Assembly: GCA_947627405.1 (NCBI GenBank) | Contig: CANQVY010000019.1 | Coordinates: 1 to 14,402 of the forward strand | Direction: 5' to 3' | DNA length: 14,402 nt | Source: an uncultured Bacilli bacterium | GTDB lineage: Bacteria; Bacillota_I; Bacilli_A; RF39; UBA660 | Shown: piece after piece, positions 6,137-11,874 of the stretch | How positions within the stretch are numbered: the first letter of the stretch is position 1 | Layout of the letters: each line of letters opens with the position of its first letter | The notes under the pieces: generated by a model | The model's input: only the letters and a program-made list of their open reading frames with translations | Database searches by the model: none | What the model was told of the DNA's origin: nothing | Translations under genes and position numbers: made by a program

Positions 6137-6848
6137 ACTTCATTAATTCCTTTCTACCTGTTTTAGATATTAAATGAGTATATGTGCCATTTGTGAAAAT
6201 GATTTTGTTGCTTTTAACATCATATTCTCTTATGAAATCTGAATTTACAATTAAGCTACGATTTACTTTAATAAATCTATTATCTAATTTTGCATAAACA
6301 TTGTTTAAAGTTTCATTCATAAAGTGATCCCCATAAGTTGTATTAATTATGCATCTCTTACTTTCTTGCTCTTTTTCAATGTAAATGATATTTCGATATT
6401 CTATTTGCTTTACTACATGATTATAGGAAAATTTTAAAGATTTGTGTCTATTATCATAATTTTTTAATGCAATTATCAGACAGTCTTTAATTCTTTGTTC
6501 ACAATCATCAAATTTTGAAATAAAATCAAGCAGATAAAGTCTATTCCCTAGAGCTTCATATTTGTATTCTGTATAAGAAGTAATGATCACAATTATGGAT
6601 ACCCAATCATCCAACTCTTCTCTTATCATTCTGGCAGCATCTAATCCTGAACCTTCTTCTGTTTTAATATCTAAAAAATAAATTTTAAAACCGCTTTCTT
6701 CTTTTGCAGCCTTTTTAAAATCTTTACCATAATTTTCATAACACTTAATTTTATATTCCGTATCGTAATTCATCATAAAATTGTCTATTATTTTTTTTGT
6801 TCGAACTGAAAATTTTGTATTATCTTCACCAATTATAAAATTTAGCAT
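6105..6848 (-). CDS. agrA: AgrA-type LytTR response regulator
   Basis: This is the DNA-binding output of the agr circuit. The 247-residue product has a receiver domain (1-about 125) with acidic pair Glu8/Asp9, phospho-acceptor Asp60 in IYFLDIK, a T/S-rich beta-4 (IIVIITSYTEY) and probable switch Lys112, here without the usual following Pro. The C-terminal LytTR domain (about 140-240) has IEYRNIIYIEKEQESKRC, FIKVNRSLIVNSDFIREYD and a basic end. LytTR proteins bind paired short direct repeats near promoters. The SD AAGGAGG lies 5 nt before the ATG. An agr-shared box (6877-6892) is 28 nt upstream, so the operon may regulate itself. The first gene of the agrAC operon. Confidence 0.94.
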   Translation of the reverse strand: MLNFIIGEDNTKFSVRTKKIIDNFMMNYDTEYKIKCYENYGKDFKKAAKEESGFKIYFLDIKTEEGSGLDAARMIREELDDWVSIIVIITSYTEYKYEALGNRLYLLDFISKFDDCEQRIKDCLIIALKNYDNRHKSLKFSYNHVVKQIEYRNIIYIEKEQESKRCIINTTYGDHFMNETLNNVYAKLDNRFIKVNRSLIVNSDFIREYDVKSNKIIFTNGTYTHLISKTGRKELMKYVGSSSKVYM

Positions 6849-6865
6849 ATTCCCTCCTTATATTC

Positions 6866-6894
6866 TTTATACTTATATTTTATCATAATTGGAA
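6866..6894 (-). promoter_or_regulatory. Putative agrAC promoter with shared agr box
   Basis: On the minus strand TTCCAA (6894-6889), 17 nt, TATAAA (6871-6866). The spacer carries CCAATTATGATAAAAT (6892-6877), matching 14 of 16 bases of the element upstream of agrB, in the same position relative to a TATAAA. The -35 is poor, consistent with an activated promoter. Confidence 0.42.
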
Positions 6895-6924
6895 TTTTTT
6901 TCCATTTATATTATGAAAAAAAAA

Positions 6925-8001
6925 TTACTTTTTCTTTCTAGTAATTTCTTTTACTTTCTTTGGCAATTGATCAGATATGATATTGGTATTACATGCAAAG
7001 ACAAATATGATAATAAAAAGTATACCATAAATTATCATTCCTATTTTTGGATTTTTTAAGGCATAGATCATTGTTGCAAGTGCAAATAGAAAATCGATTA
7101 GATAAATAATTAAAACTGTACTTTTTTGAGATAAGTGCATTTTAATTAATTGATGGTGAATATGATCTTTATCAGGTGAAAAAATTGGTCTTCCCTTTAG
7201 TTTTCTCCGAATAATTGCAAACAAAGTATCTAATATTGGAATAATTAAAATAATAATTGGAATAAAGAAAGAAGTTAGGGCGGTTGCCTTGAAACCTAAC
7301 AGAGTAATGACTGCAATTTGAAATCCCATAAACATAGAACAATCTCCAGCAAAGATAGATGCAGGATTAAAATTATGAATTAAAAAACCTAATGTAGCTC
7401 CTAACATGATAAATGCTAAGGAAATTTCTAACGATCCATAACGAGCTTGCCATAATGAAATGATTCCAACTGTCAAATAGAATATACTAGAAATACCACC
7501 GCTTAAACCATCAATCCCATCAATCAAATTTATAATATTTACACATGCAATTATAAACAAAATTGTAATAGGATAGGCTAAAATTCCAAAATCAATTACA
7601 TACCCAAAGGCAGATATGTTTTGTAACAAAATTTTTCCATAGCATGCCACAATTGTTGCAGCAATAACTTGTCCAATTAATTTTTGAGAAGCTTTGATTG
7701 GTTTTATATCATCAATAATTCCTGTTAAAATAATGATGAAACTACCTATTAAAATTGAGTTCATTTTAATACTATGATGGCCAAACAACATATAGCCAAA
7801 AAGAAAAGCTAAAAATATACCTACTCCTCCTAATTTAGGGATTGGTTTTGTATGTATATGTCGGTTTCCTTCTTTTTTGCTTGGATAATCAATAGCACCT
7901 ATATGGTGCGCTATTTTTTTTAATGCAGGCATAATACAAGCACTTGCCACCATAGTTGTCAGTACAATAATTATCACATTCCACACTTCATTAGAAAACA
8001 T
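6925..8001 (-). CDS. tagO: Polyprenyl-phosphate GlcNAc-1-P transferase, TagO/WecA type
   Basis: The family transfers a sugar-1-phosphate from a UDP-sugar to undecaprenyl phosphate, the first step of teichoic acid or other wall-polymer synthesis, in the membrane. The 358-residue product has about ten or eleven hydrophobic segments. It shows GNRHIHTKPIPKLGG (45-59), the Mg-binding DD in GIIDDIKP (97-98), NLIDGIDGLSGG (158-169) and the substrate-discriminating DKDHIHHQL (277-285), which fits WecA/TagO rather than MraY. Odd: the usual GD-x-GS loop reads GDCSMF (219-224), one residue short and lacking the Gly. AAGGA precedes the ATG. It has its own promoter and lies after mbl, suiting wall synthesis. 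tagO is assigned by family; the true polymer is unknown. Confidence 0.88.
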   Translation of the reverse strand: MFSNEVWNVIIIVLTTMVASACIMPALKKIAHHIGAIDYPSKKEGNRHIHTKPIPKLGGVGIFLAFLFGYMLFGHHSIKMNSILIGSFIIILTGIIDDIKPIKASQKLIGQVIAATIVACYGKILLQNISAFGYVIDFGILAYPITILFIIACVNIINLIDGIDGLSGGISSIFYLTVGIISLWQARYGSLEISLAFIMLGATLGFLIHNFNPASIFAGDCSMFMGFQIAVITLLGFKATALTSFFIPIIILIIPILDTLFAIIRRKLKGRPIFSPDKDHIHHQLIKMHLSQKSTVLIIYLIDFLFALATMIYALKNPKIGMIIYGILFIIIFVFACNTNIISDQLPKKVKEITRKKK

Positions 8002-8024
8002 AAAAAATCCTTCTTTCTATATTG

Positions 8025-8052
8025 ATTATAGCAAAAATATAGAAAATATCAA
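8025..8052 (-). promoter_or_regulatory. tagO promoter
   Basis: TTGATA (8052-8047), 16 nt, TATAAT (8030-8025) with TGC directly before the -10 (extended -10). It lies in the short gap after mbl, where no terminator was seen, so tagO can be transcribed alone or by read-through from spoIIID-mbl. Confidence 0.75.
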
Positions 8053-8062
8053 ATTTTTTGTT

Positions 8063-9052
8063 TTATTGTGAAGATAATAACTCTAGGTGATTTAATAGAA
8101 CGCCTGTCCCATCCGCTACACTTGTTAATGGAGATTCAGCAATGACTACTGGTATTTTTAATTCTTTTTCTAAAAGTTCAGGCAAACCATTGATCAATGC
8201 GCCTCCTCCTGTTAATACTAATCCTTTATCCACGATATCTGCAGATAATTCTGGAGGGGTGATTTCTAATACGGATTTGATGGCCTTTACTAATTCCGCT
8301 ACGCTATCTCGAATGGCTTCTTCAATTTCTTCTGCTGTAATTTCTATTGTATTTGGAAGTCCACTCATCAGATTTCTCCCTTTTACTTCTATTTTTTCGT
8401 TTCTATTTGGTTTATGTACGGTTCCAATTTTTATTTTTATATTTTCTGCAGTTTTGTCTCCTATTAATAATTTGTATTTTTGTTTTATATATTTTTTAAT
8501 ATCCTTATCTAAAGAATTTCCTGCCGTTTTAATCGATAAAGAAGTAACAATACCTCCAATAGATAATACGGCTATATCTGTTGTTCCTCCACCAATATCA
8601 ACAATCATATTTGCACTTGGATTTTTAATATCCATCCCTGTGCCTATAGCAGCAACTTTTGGTTCTTCCTCTAAAAAAACTTTTTTAGCTCCTGTTCTCT
8701 CTGCCGCTTCTTTAATTGCATTTTTTTCTACTTGCGTGATATTCGATGGACAACAGATTAATATTTTTGGTCTTATCAGCCCCTTTTTTCCACTCACTTT
8801 TTTAATAAATTCATTTAACATTGCTTGAGTAATCTCAAAATCCGCAATAACCCCATCTTTAATAGGTTTGATCGTCTTTACTTTTCCAGGGGTCCTTCCT
8901 AACATTGCATTGGCCTCTTTTCCTACAGCTAAAATACGATTATTTTCTACATCGACAGCTACAACGCTTGGTTCATTCAGAACAACTCCTTCTCCTTTTA
9001 CATAAATTAATACATTAGCTGTTCCTAAATCTATTCCTATATCTTTTGCCAC
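8063..9052 (-). CDS. mbl: Mbl, MreB-like actin cytoskeletal protein
   Basis: Mbl forms membrane-bound filaments that steer lateral-wall synthesis in rods. The 329-residue product is full length. It shows the actin/HSP70 phosphate-1 motif GIDLGTANVLIYVKG, the LEEEPKVAAIGTG region, phosphate-2 VDIGGGTTDIAV and the adenosine motif LTGGGALINGL. The start IGIDLGTANV...LNEPSVVA and its place directly after spoIIID favour Mbl over MreB. The start is GTG, 6 nt after a perfect AAAGGAGGT. That SD also encodes the last three residues (ERR) of SpoIIID, so the genes are 4 nt apart and surely co-transcribed. The spoIIID-mbl pair is conserved in Bacillus. Confidence 0.95.
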   Translation of the reverse strand: MAKDIGIDLGTANVLIYVKGEGVVLNEPSVVAVDVENNRILAVGKEANAMLGRTPGKVKTIKPIKDGVIADFEITQAMLNEFIKKVSGKKGLIRPKILICCPSNITQVEKNAIKEAAERTGAKKVFLEEEPKVAAIGTGMDIKNPSANMIVDIGGGTTDIAVLSIGGIVTSLSIKTAGNSLDKDIKKYIKQKYKLLIGDKTAENIKIKIGTVHKPNRNEKIEVKGRNLMSGLPNTIEITAEEIEEAIRDSVAELVKAIKSVLEITPPELSADIVDKGLVLTGGGALINGLPELLEKELKIPVVIAESPLTSVADGTGVLLNHLELLSSQ

Positions 9053-9056
9053 AAAT

Positions 9057-9317
9057 TTACCTCCTTTCTTTTAATTTTAAGTATTTTATTTTTGTTGATT
9101 CTCCTCCTTTTATATGTCTAGTTTCTATATGTTCTTTAATAATTTGATTTACTTGTTCATATAGCGAATAATCAATAAATTTTAATCTTTCAGAAATATC
9201 TTTATGTATTGTGCTTTTGCTCATCTGAAAGATTTTTGCTATTTCACGTATTGTTAATTTGCTTTCTAACATATAATTGGCTACCTTAATCACTCTGTTT
9301 TGAATACTTTCATACAT
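9057..9317 (-). CDS. spoIIID: SpoIIID sporulation transcription factor
   Basis: SpoIIID is the mother-cell DNA-binding protein that retunes the sigma-E regulon and helps switch on sigK during sporulation. From the ATG at 9317 it is 86 residues. The helix-turn-helix is LTIREIAKIFQMSKSTIHKDISERL, broken here as LTIREIAKIFQM then SKSTIHKDI. The basic C-terminal segment is RHIKGGESTKIKYLK, as in B. subtilis. I chose this start because GAGGG lies about 6 nt upstream and MYESIQNRVIKVANYM aligns with the known N-terminus. A longer in-frame reading to 9398 would run through the spoIIQ terminator and is rejected. A convincing sigma-E promoter was not found. Downstream mbl is 4 nt away. Confidence 0.94.
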   Translation of the reverse strand: MYESIQNRVIKVANYMLESKLTIREIAKIFQMSKSTIHKDISERLKFIDYSLYEQVNQIIKEHIETRHIKGGESTKIKYLKLKERR

Positions 9318-9368
9318 ATTATTCCCTCTTTCTATTGAATTATATATATGAATTTGTATTTTTATGAA

Positions 9369-9389
9369 CAAAAAAAGGCATGCCTGCCT
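9369..9389 (-). terminator. Terminator after spoIIQ
   Basis: On the minus strand AGGCA (9389-9385), loop GGCA, TGCCT (9380-9376) is followed by TTTTTT. The stem includes two bases of the spoIIQ stop codon (TAG, 9390-9388). It separates spoIIQ from spoIIID, which should be expressed in different compartments. Confidence 0.8.
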
Positions 9390-10014
9390 ATATTTCACTT
9401 ACTTTTTTATCATAATATTTTTCCGGATTAACCACAGTTCCATCTATTGTTAATTCAAAATATAGGTGGTTCCCTAAGTCTTTTTCTAATTTGTTTGTTC
9501 CACTTTGTCCGATTACTTGTCCTTGTGTAACTTGATCATCTTTTTTTACACTTACTTCTGATAAACTTTGGTATACACTTACGACTTTATCATCATGTTT
9601 AATTGTAACCGTTTTCCCAACAATATCATCTTCTTTGACATCAATAACTGTTCCATCCAAAATACTAACAACATCAAAAGTTTCTTTCAACACATAATTT
9701 ACACCTGAATTTTGCATATAAGTATTTTCATAATATGTGATTGAATTTTCTTGATCTTTCTGATCTGCCTTATAATCATAATATTTCTTTCCTACGGTTA
9801 CTTCTTTATTTGTATAAGGCCTTATTATTTTCGTTTTAGTTGATATTACAGGAACGTCTGTATCCATGATAGCACTTGTTACATATGTATAATATTCATC
9901 ATTACTGGTCTTTAATGTATTTGCAGCATAATAAATACTTATAATAAGTGTTAAGACAGATAAGGCATAAATTGTTGGTAATACAAATGGTCTTAATTTT
10001 AAACTTTTTTTCAT
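9388..10014 (-). CDS. spoIIQ: SpoIIQ, forespore engulfment protein with degenerate LytM domain
   Basis: SpoIIQ is made in the forespore and joins SpoIIIAH across the engulfing membranes to form the feeding-tube channel. The 208-residue product has a basic N-terminus, one membrane segment (about 13-31), and an extracytoplasmic M23/LytM-like domain (about 100-198) with VVSVYQSLSEVSVKKDDQV and GQVIGQSG, very close to the Bacillus protein. The zinc motif H-x3-D is NSGVN (Asn102, Asn106) and HxH is HLY (183-185), so three of four metal-site residues are lost and hydrolase activity is unlikely. The SD GAGGTGA is good. A sigma-F-like promoter lies immediately upstream. The gene stands alone between terminators. 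Confidence 0.94.
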   Translation of the reverse strand: MKKSLKLRPFVLPTIYALSVLTLIISIYYAANTLKTSNDEYYTYVTSAIMDTDVPVISTKTKIIRPYTNKEVTVGKKYYDYKADQKDQENSITYYENTYMQNSGVNYVLKETFDVVSILDGTVIDVKEDDIVGKTVTIKHDDKVVSVYQSLSEVSVKKDDQVTQGQVIGQSGTNKLEKDLGNHLYFELTIDGTVVNPEKYYDKKVSEI

Positions 10015-10030
10015 AATCTCACCTCATTAT

Positions 10031-10060
10031 CAGTTTGGTCAGTGAAATATAAAATTATAC
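10031..10060 (-). promoter_or_regulatory. Sigma-F-like promoter of spoIIQ
   Basis: GTATA (10060-10056), exactly 15 nt, GACCAAACTG (10040-10031). Compared with the Bacillus sigma-F consensus GYWTA-N15-GGnnAnAHTR, only the second G of the -10 differs. Family knowledge: spoIIQ is a sigma-F gene. Caveats: the predicted start falls almost on the SD, and the -35 overlaps a TATAAT (10059-10054) that could be a sigma-A -10 with a poor -35. Confidence 0.5.
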
Positions 10061-10068
10061 ATTAAAAT

Positions 10069-10119
10069 AAAAAAATTACTAATAATATGACATGAAAAAA
10101 TCATATATAAAATTAGTAA
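10069..10119 (-). terminator. Long hairpin terminator ending ywzB
   Basis: TTACTAAT/ATTAGTAA (10119-10112 with 10083-10076) encloses ATATGA/TCATAT (10106-10101 with 10090-10085) and is followed by TTTTTTTATTTT. The outer stem holds the ywzB stop codon. It isolates rpiB-ywzB from spoIIQ. Confidence 0.75.
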
Positions 10120-10270
10120 CTAAATAGATTAAGGAAATCGTGATACAAAAATAAAAGGCTCTAGCTTGGTATACTTTATTTTTTTTAAATATTTGATTGA
10201 TATTAATAGCGTCCATTGCCCATAATACTAATATGGTTGAGAATAGGTAAATATAAAATTTAACTGACAT
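10079..10270 (-). CDS. ywzB: DUF1146 / YwzB family small membrane protein
   Basis: Function unknown. The 63-residue product has two predicted membrane helices (about 5-20 and 40-58) joined by a basic loop. The conserved block MDAININQIFKKNKVYQAR and then LIYLVTNFIYDF are typical of the DUF1146 family, which includes B. subtilis YwzB. The start overlaps the rpiB stop (TAATG), and no useful SD is visible, so translation probably depends on coupling to rpiB. YwzB genes often sit near atp, murA and spoII genes, and here spoIIQ follows, but on a separate transcript because a terminator covers the end of ywzB. Confidence 0.85.
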   Translation of the reverse strand: MSVKFYIYLFSTILVLWAMDAININQIFKKNKVYQARAFYFCITISLIYLVTNFIYDFFMSYY

Positions 10271-10704
10271 TATTTTAATTTATCTAATTTTTCAATTCTT
10301 CTTTTGTGTCTTTCCATATTAGAAAATGGAGTAGAGAAAAAAACATCTATAATATCTTTTATTTTATACATAGGCATATGTGCTGATAAAGCTAGAACGT
10401 TTGCATCATTATCAATTCTTGTTAATTTTGCTTCTTTAATATCATTTACTTTTGCGCATCTGATTCCTTTTATTCGATTGCATGCTATAGAAATTCCAAT
10501 TCCTGTATTGCATATAGCAATTCCATAGTCTACCGTTTGATCCAATACAGCATCGGTTAATTTTTTTGCAAAATCTGGATAATCCACTGAATCTTTGGTA
10601 TTTGTACCATAATTAAAAACCTCATGTCCACATTTTAATAAATATTTACAAATTTTATTTTTAGTTGATATCCCTGTATGATCATTGGTTATTCCTATTT
10701 TCAT
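10270..10704 (-). CDS. rpiB: Ribose-5-phosphate isomerase B (RpiB/LacAB family)
   Basis: RpiB interconverts ribose 5-phosphate and ribulose 5-phosphate in the pentose phosphate pathway. The 144-residue product has the family length and motifs: start KIGITNDHTG with Asp8/His9, VDYPDFA, catalytic Cys65 in GIAICNTGIGISIACNR, then GIRCAKVND and NDANVLALSAHM. Odd: the loop CGTG is CNTG here, and SDHAG is NDHTG, so substrate preference within the RpiB/LacA/LacB family is not certain. The SD GGTGG lies 4 nt before ATG. A TATAAT (10728-10723) without a good -35 precedes it, downstream of the rpmE terminator. ywzB overlaps its stop by one base. Confidence 0.9.
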   Translation of the reverse strand: MKIGITNDHTGISTKNKICKYLLKCGHEVFNYGTNTKDSVDYPDFAKKLTDAVLDQTVDYGIAICNTGIGISIACNRIKGIRCAKVNDIKEAKLTRIDNDANVLALSAHMPMYKIKDIIDVFFSTPFSNMERHKRRIEKLDKLK

Positions 10705-10766
10705 ATTACCACCTTACCTTTTATTATATTTTACATGATATTTTCTTTTTATTCTAGATATTTTCC

Positions 10767-10794
10767 AAAAAAATAAAGCTTAAGCAGCTTTATT
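10767..10794 (-). terminator. Terminator of rpmE
   Basis: AATAAAGC/GCTTTATT (10794-10787 with 10779-10772, loop TGCTTAA) is followed by a T-run. The TAA stop of rpmE (10782-10780) lies in the loop. Confidence 0.85.
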
Positions 10795-10992
10795 TTGATC
10801 AAATCCATATTTTTTATTAAATTTAGCTACTGCACCATCACTTGTTGTTCGAACTTGTTTTCCTGTGTATGCTGGATGGCATTTGCTACAAACTTCTACA
10901 TGATGATCTTTATTGCTTCTAGTTTTGAAAGTTTCTCCACAAGCACATGTTACAGTTACTTCTTTATATTCAGGATGTATTCCTTTTTTCAT
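10780..10992 (-). CDS. rpmE: 50S ribosomal protein L31, zinc-binding type
   Basis: L31 bridges the large and small ribosomal subunits. The 70-residue product begins MKKGIHPEYKEVTVTCACGE and carries the C-x-C...C-x2-C zinc ligands Cys16, 18, 35 and 38, so it is the zinc-containing C+ form and not the YtiA-like replacement. The GAVAKFNKKYGF C-terminus is typical. AGGAG lies about 8 nt upstream of the ATG. It is a single-gene unit: a near-consensus promoter starts inside the tail of the upstream hydrolase gene, a palindrome lies in its leader, and a terminator holds its stop codon. Nearby fba and murA recall the Bacillus fba-murAB-rho-rpmE order. Confidence 0.97.
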   Translation of the reverse strand: MKKGIHPEYKEVTVTCACGETFKTRSNKDHHVEVCSKCHPAYTGKQVRTTSDGAVAKFNKKYGFDQNKAA

Positions 10993-11010
10993 ACGATCTC
11001 TCCTTCCGCC

Positions 11011-11029
11011 ATGATTAAATATTAATCAT
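11011..11029 (-). promoter_or_regulatory. 19-bp palindrome in the rpmE leader
   Basis: ATGATTAA, three bases, TTAATCAT: a perfect 8-bp inverted repeat between the rpmE promoter and its SD. It could be a hairpin affecting ribosome access or an operator. Its size is that of a Fur-family (Fur, Zur, PerR) site, but the arm spacing is not the usual 7-1-7. Confidence 0.45.
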
Positions 11030-11048
11030 AGTAATTCAATGCGTAATT

Positions 11049-11077
11049 ATTATATCAATTATTTTCTTTTCATGCAA
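11049..11077 (-). promoter_or_regulatory. rpmE promoter
   Basis: TTGCAT (11077-11072), 17 nt, TATAAT (11054-11049). The -10 and spacing are ideal and the -35 matches at 4 of 6. The -35 overlaps the last codons of the upstream GDSL gene. Confidence 0.8.
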
Positions 11078-11828
11078 GTTTTTTATTATTTTTTCCTAAA
11101 TATTTGATTATTTTATTTGAAATAGCTTCATATCCTTTATAATTTGGATGAATATTAAATGGATTAGGCAAATAATCTTCATGTGTTTCAAATTCATCAG
11201 ATACTTTAATGTATTCTACTTTTTCTTGTTTACATATATCTTCATATTCTTGATCAATTTTTGCTACTAAATCTTTCAAATCTTCGTCATCAATTATTTT
11301 TTTATTAATTGGATTATAATATCCAATAACAAGTATTTCCTTTTTTGCATATTTCTTTACTTCCCGAATTGCATGATCTACTTTAGGAATAATTTGATCA
11401 ATCTTTTTTTCAATTTTACTATAATCTAAAGATTCAAGTAAAGATAGATCGTCAAAGTTAAGACTTCGTAACAAATCATTGGCTCCTATAGAAATAGTAA
11501 CTAAGTCAGATTCTCTCAATGCCCTTTTTATTCCAATTTCTTCATTATTTATTTTTACCTTCATATTTGTATTTATTTTATTAATTAGATCTTGAGTCGT
11601 ATCTCCACTTTTGGCATATCCTTTTGTATAGCTTTTAAGTTTATCTTTTGAACTTAAATATTCTTTGATATTATCCGCATAACCATAACCTATTTCCCCA
11701 TAAGGATTTTCTCCTTGTGCAAGAGAATCCCCTAAAGCAATGTAATTTATTTTATCTTCTCGATAAAAATTATAAATTCCATAAACAATAAATATGGTAA
11801 TAAATAAAGGAATTATTATTTTTTTCAT
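11070..11828 (-). CDS. Membrane-anchored GDSL/SGNH hydrolase
   Basis: This is a lipase/esterase-like hydrolase of the SGNH superfamily; the substrate is unknown. The 252-residue product has an N-terminal membrane anchor or signal (KKIIIPLFITIFIVYGIY), so it acts outside the cell. Block I is ALGDSLAQG with nucleophile Ser35. The oxyanion Gly is in YAKSGDTT, the oxyanion Asn in ISIGANDLL, and the catalytic His in NIHPNYKGYEA. An Asp three residues before that His, common in the family, is not present (Phe). GGAGG lies 4 nt before the ATG. It follows murA after 33 nt, with a weak AT-rich terminator between, and may act on wall or envelope material; that role is inferred from position only. Confidence 0.85.
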   Translation of the reverse strand: MKKIIIPLFITIFIVYGIYNFYREDKINYIALGDSLAQGENPYGEIGYGYADNIKEYLSSKDKLKSYTKGYAKSGDTTQDLINKINTNMKVKINNEEIGIKRALRESDLVTISIGANDLLRSLNFDDLSLLESLDYSKIEKKIDQIIPKVDHAIREVKKYAKKEILVIGYYNPINKKIIDDEDLKDLVAKIDQEYEDICKQEKVEYIKVSDEFETHEDYLPNPFNIHPNYKGYEAISNKIIKYLGKNNKKLA

Positions 11829-11840
11829 GGTGCCTCCAAT

Positions 11841-11874
11841 AAAAAAAGAAATTATATTACATTATATTTCTTTT
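11841..11874 (-). terminator. AT-rich terminator after murA
   Basis: AAAAGAAAT/ATTTCTTTT (11874-11866 with 11852-11844) has a 13-nt loop and is followed by further Ts. The murA stop lies at the base of the stem. The stem has only one G-C pair, so read-through into the hydrolase gene is likely. Confidence 0.5.

Noticed and set aside
6890..6904. TGGAA/TTCCA hairpin as tagO terminator
   Set aside because: Only 5 bp, and no T-run follows in the direction of tagO transcription.
8142..8828. 228-codon plus-strand ORF opposite mbl
   Set aside because: A frame shadow of mbl. Its hydrophobic Ser/Ile/Phe-rich product is the usual antisense translation of this gene, and it has no SD.
9318..9375. Sigma-E promoter for spoIIID
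   Set aside because: CATATATA resembles a sigma-E -10, but the only similar -35 (TCATAAA) is 10 nt away, too close for sigma-E.
9318..9398. N-terminal extension of SpoIIID to 9398
   Set aside because: It would read through the spoIIQ terminator, lacks an SD, and adds 27 residues absent from the family.
10304..10528. Plus-strand ORF opposite rpiB
   Set aside because: Antisense shadow of a well-supported gene, without an SD or known domain.
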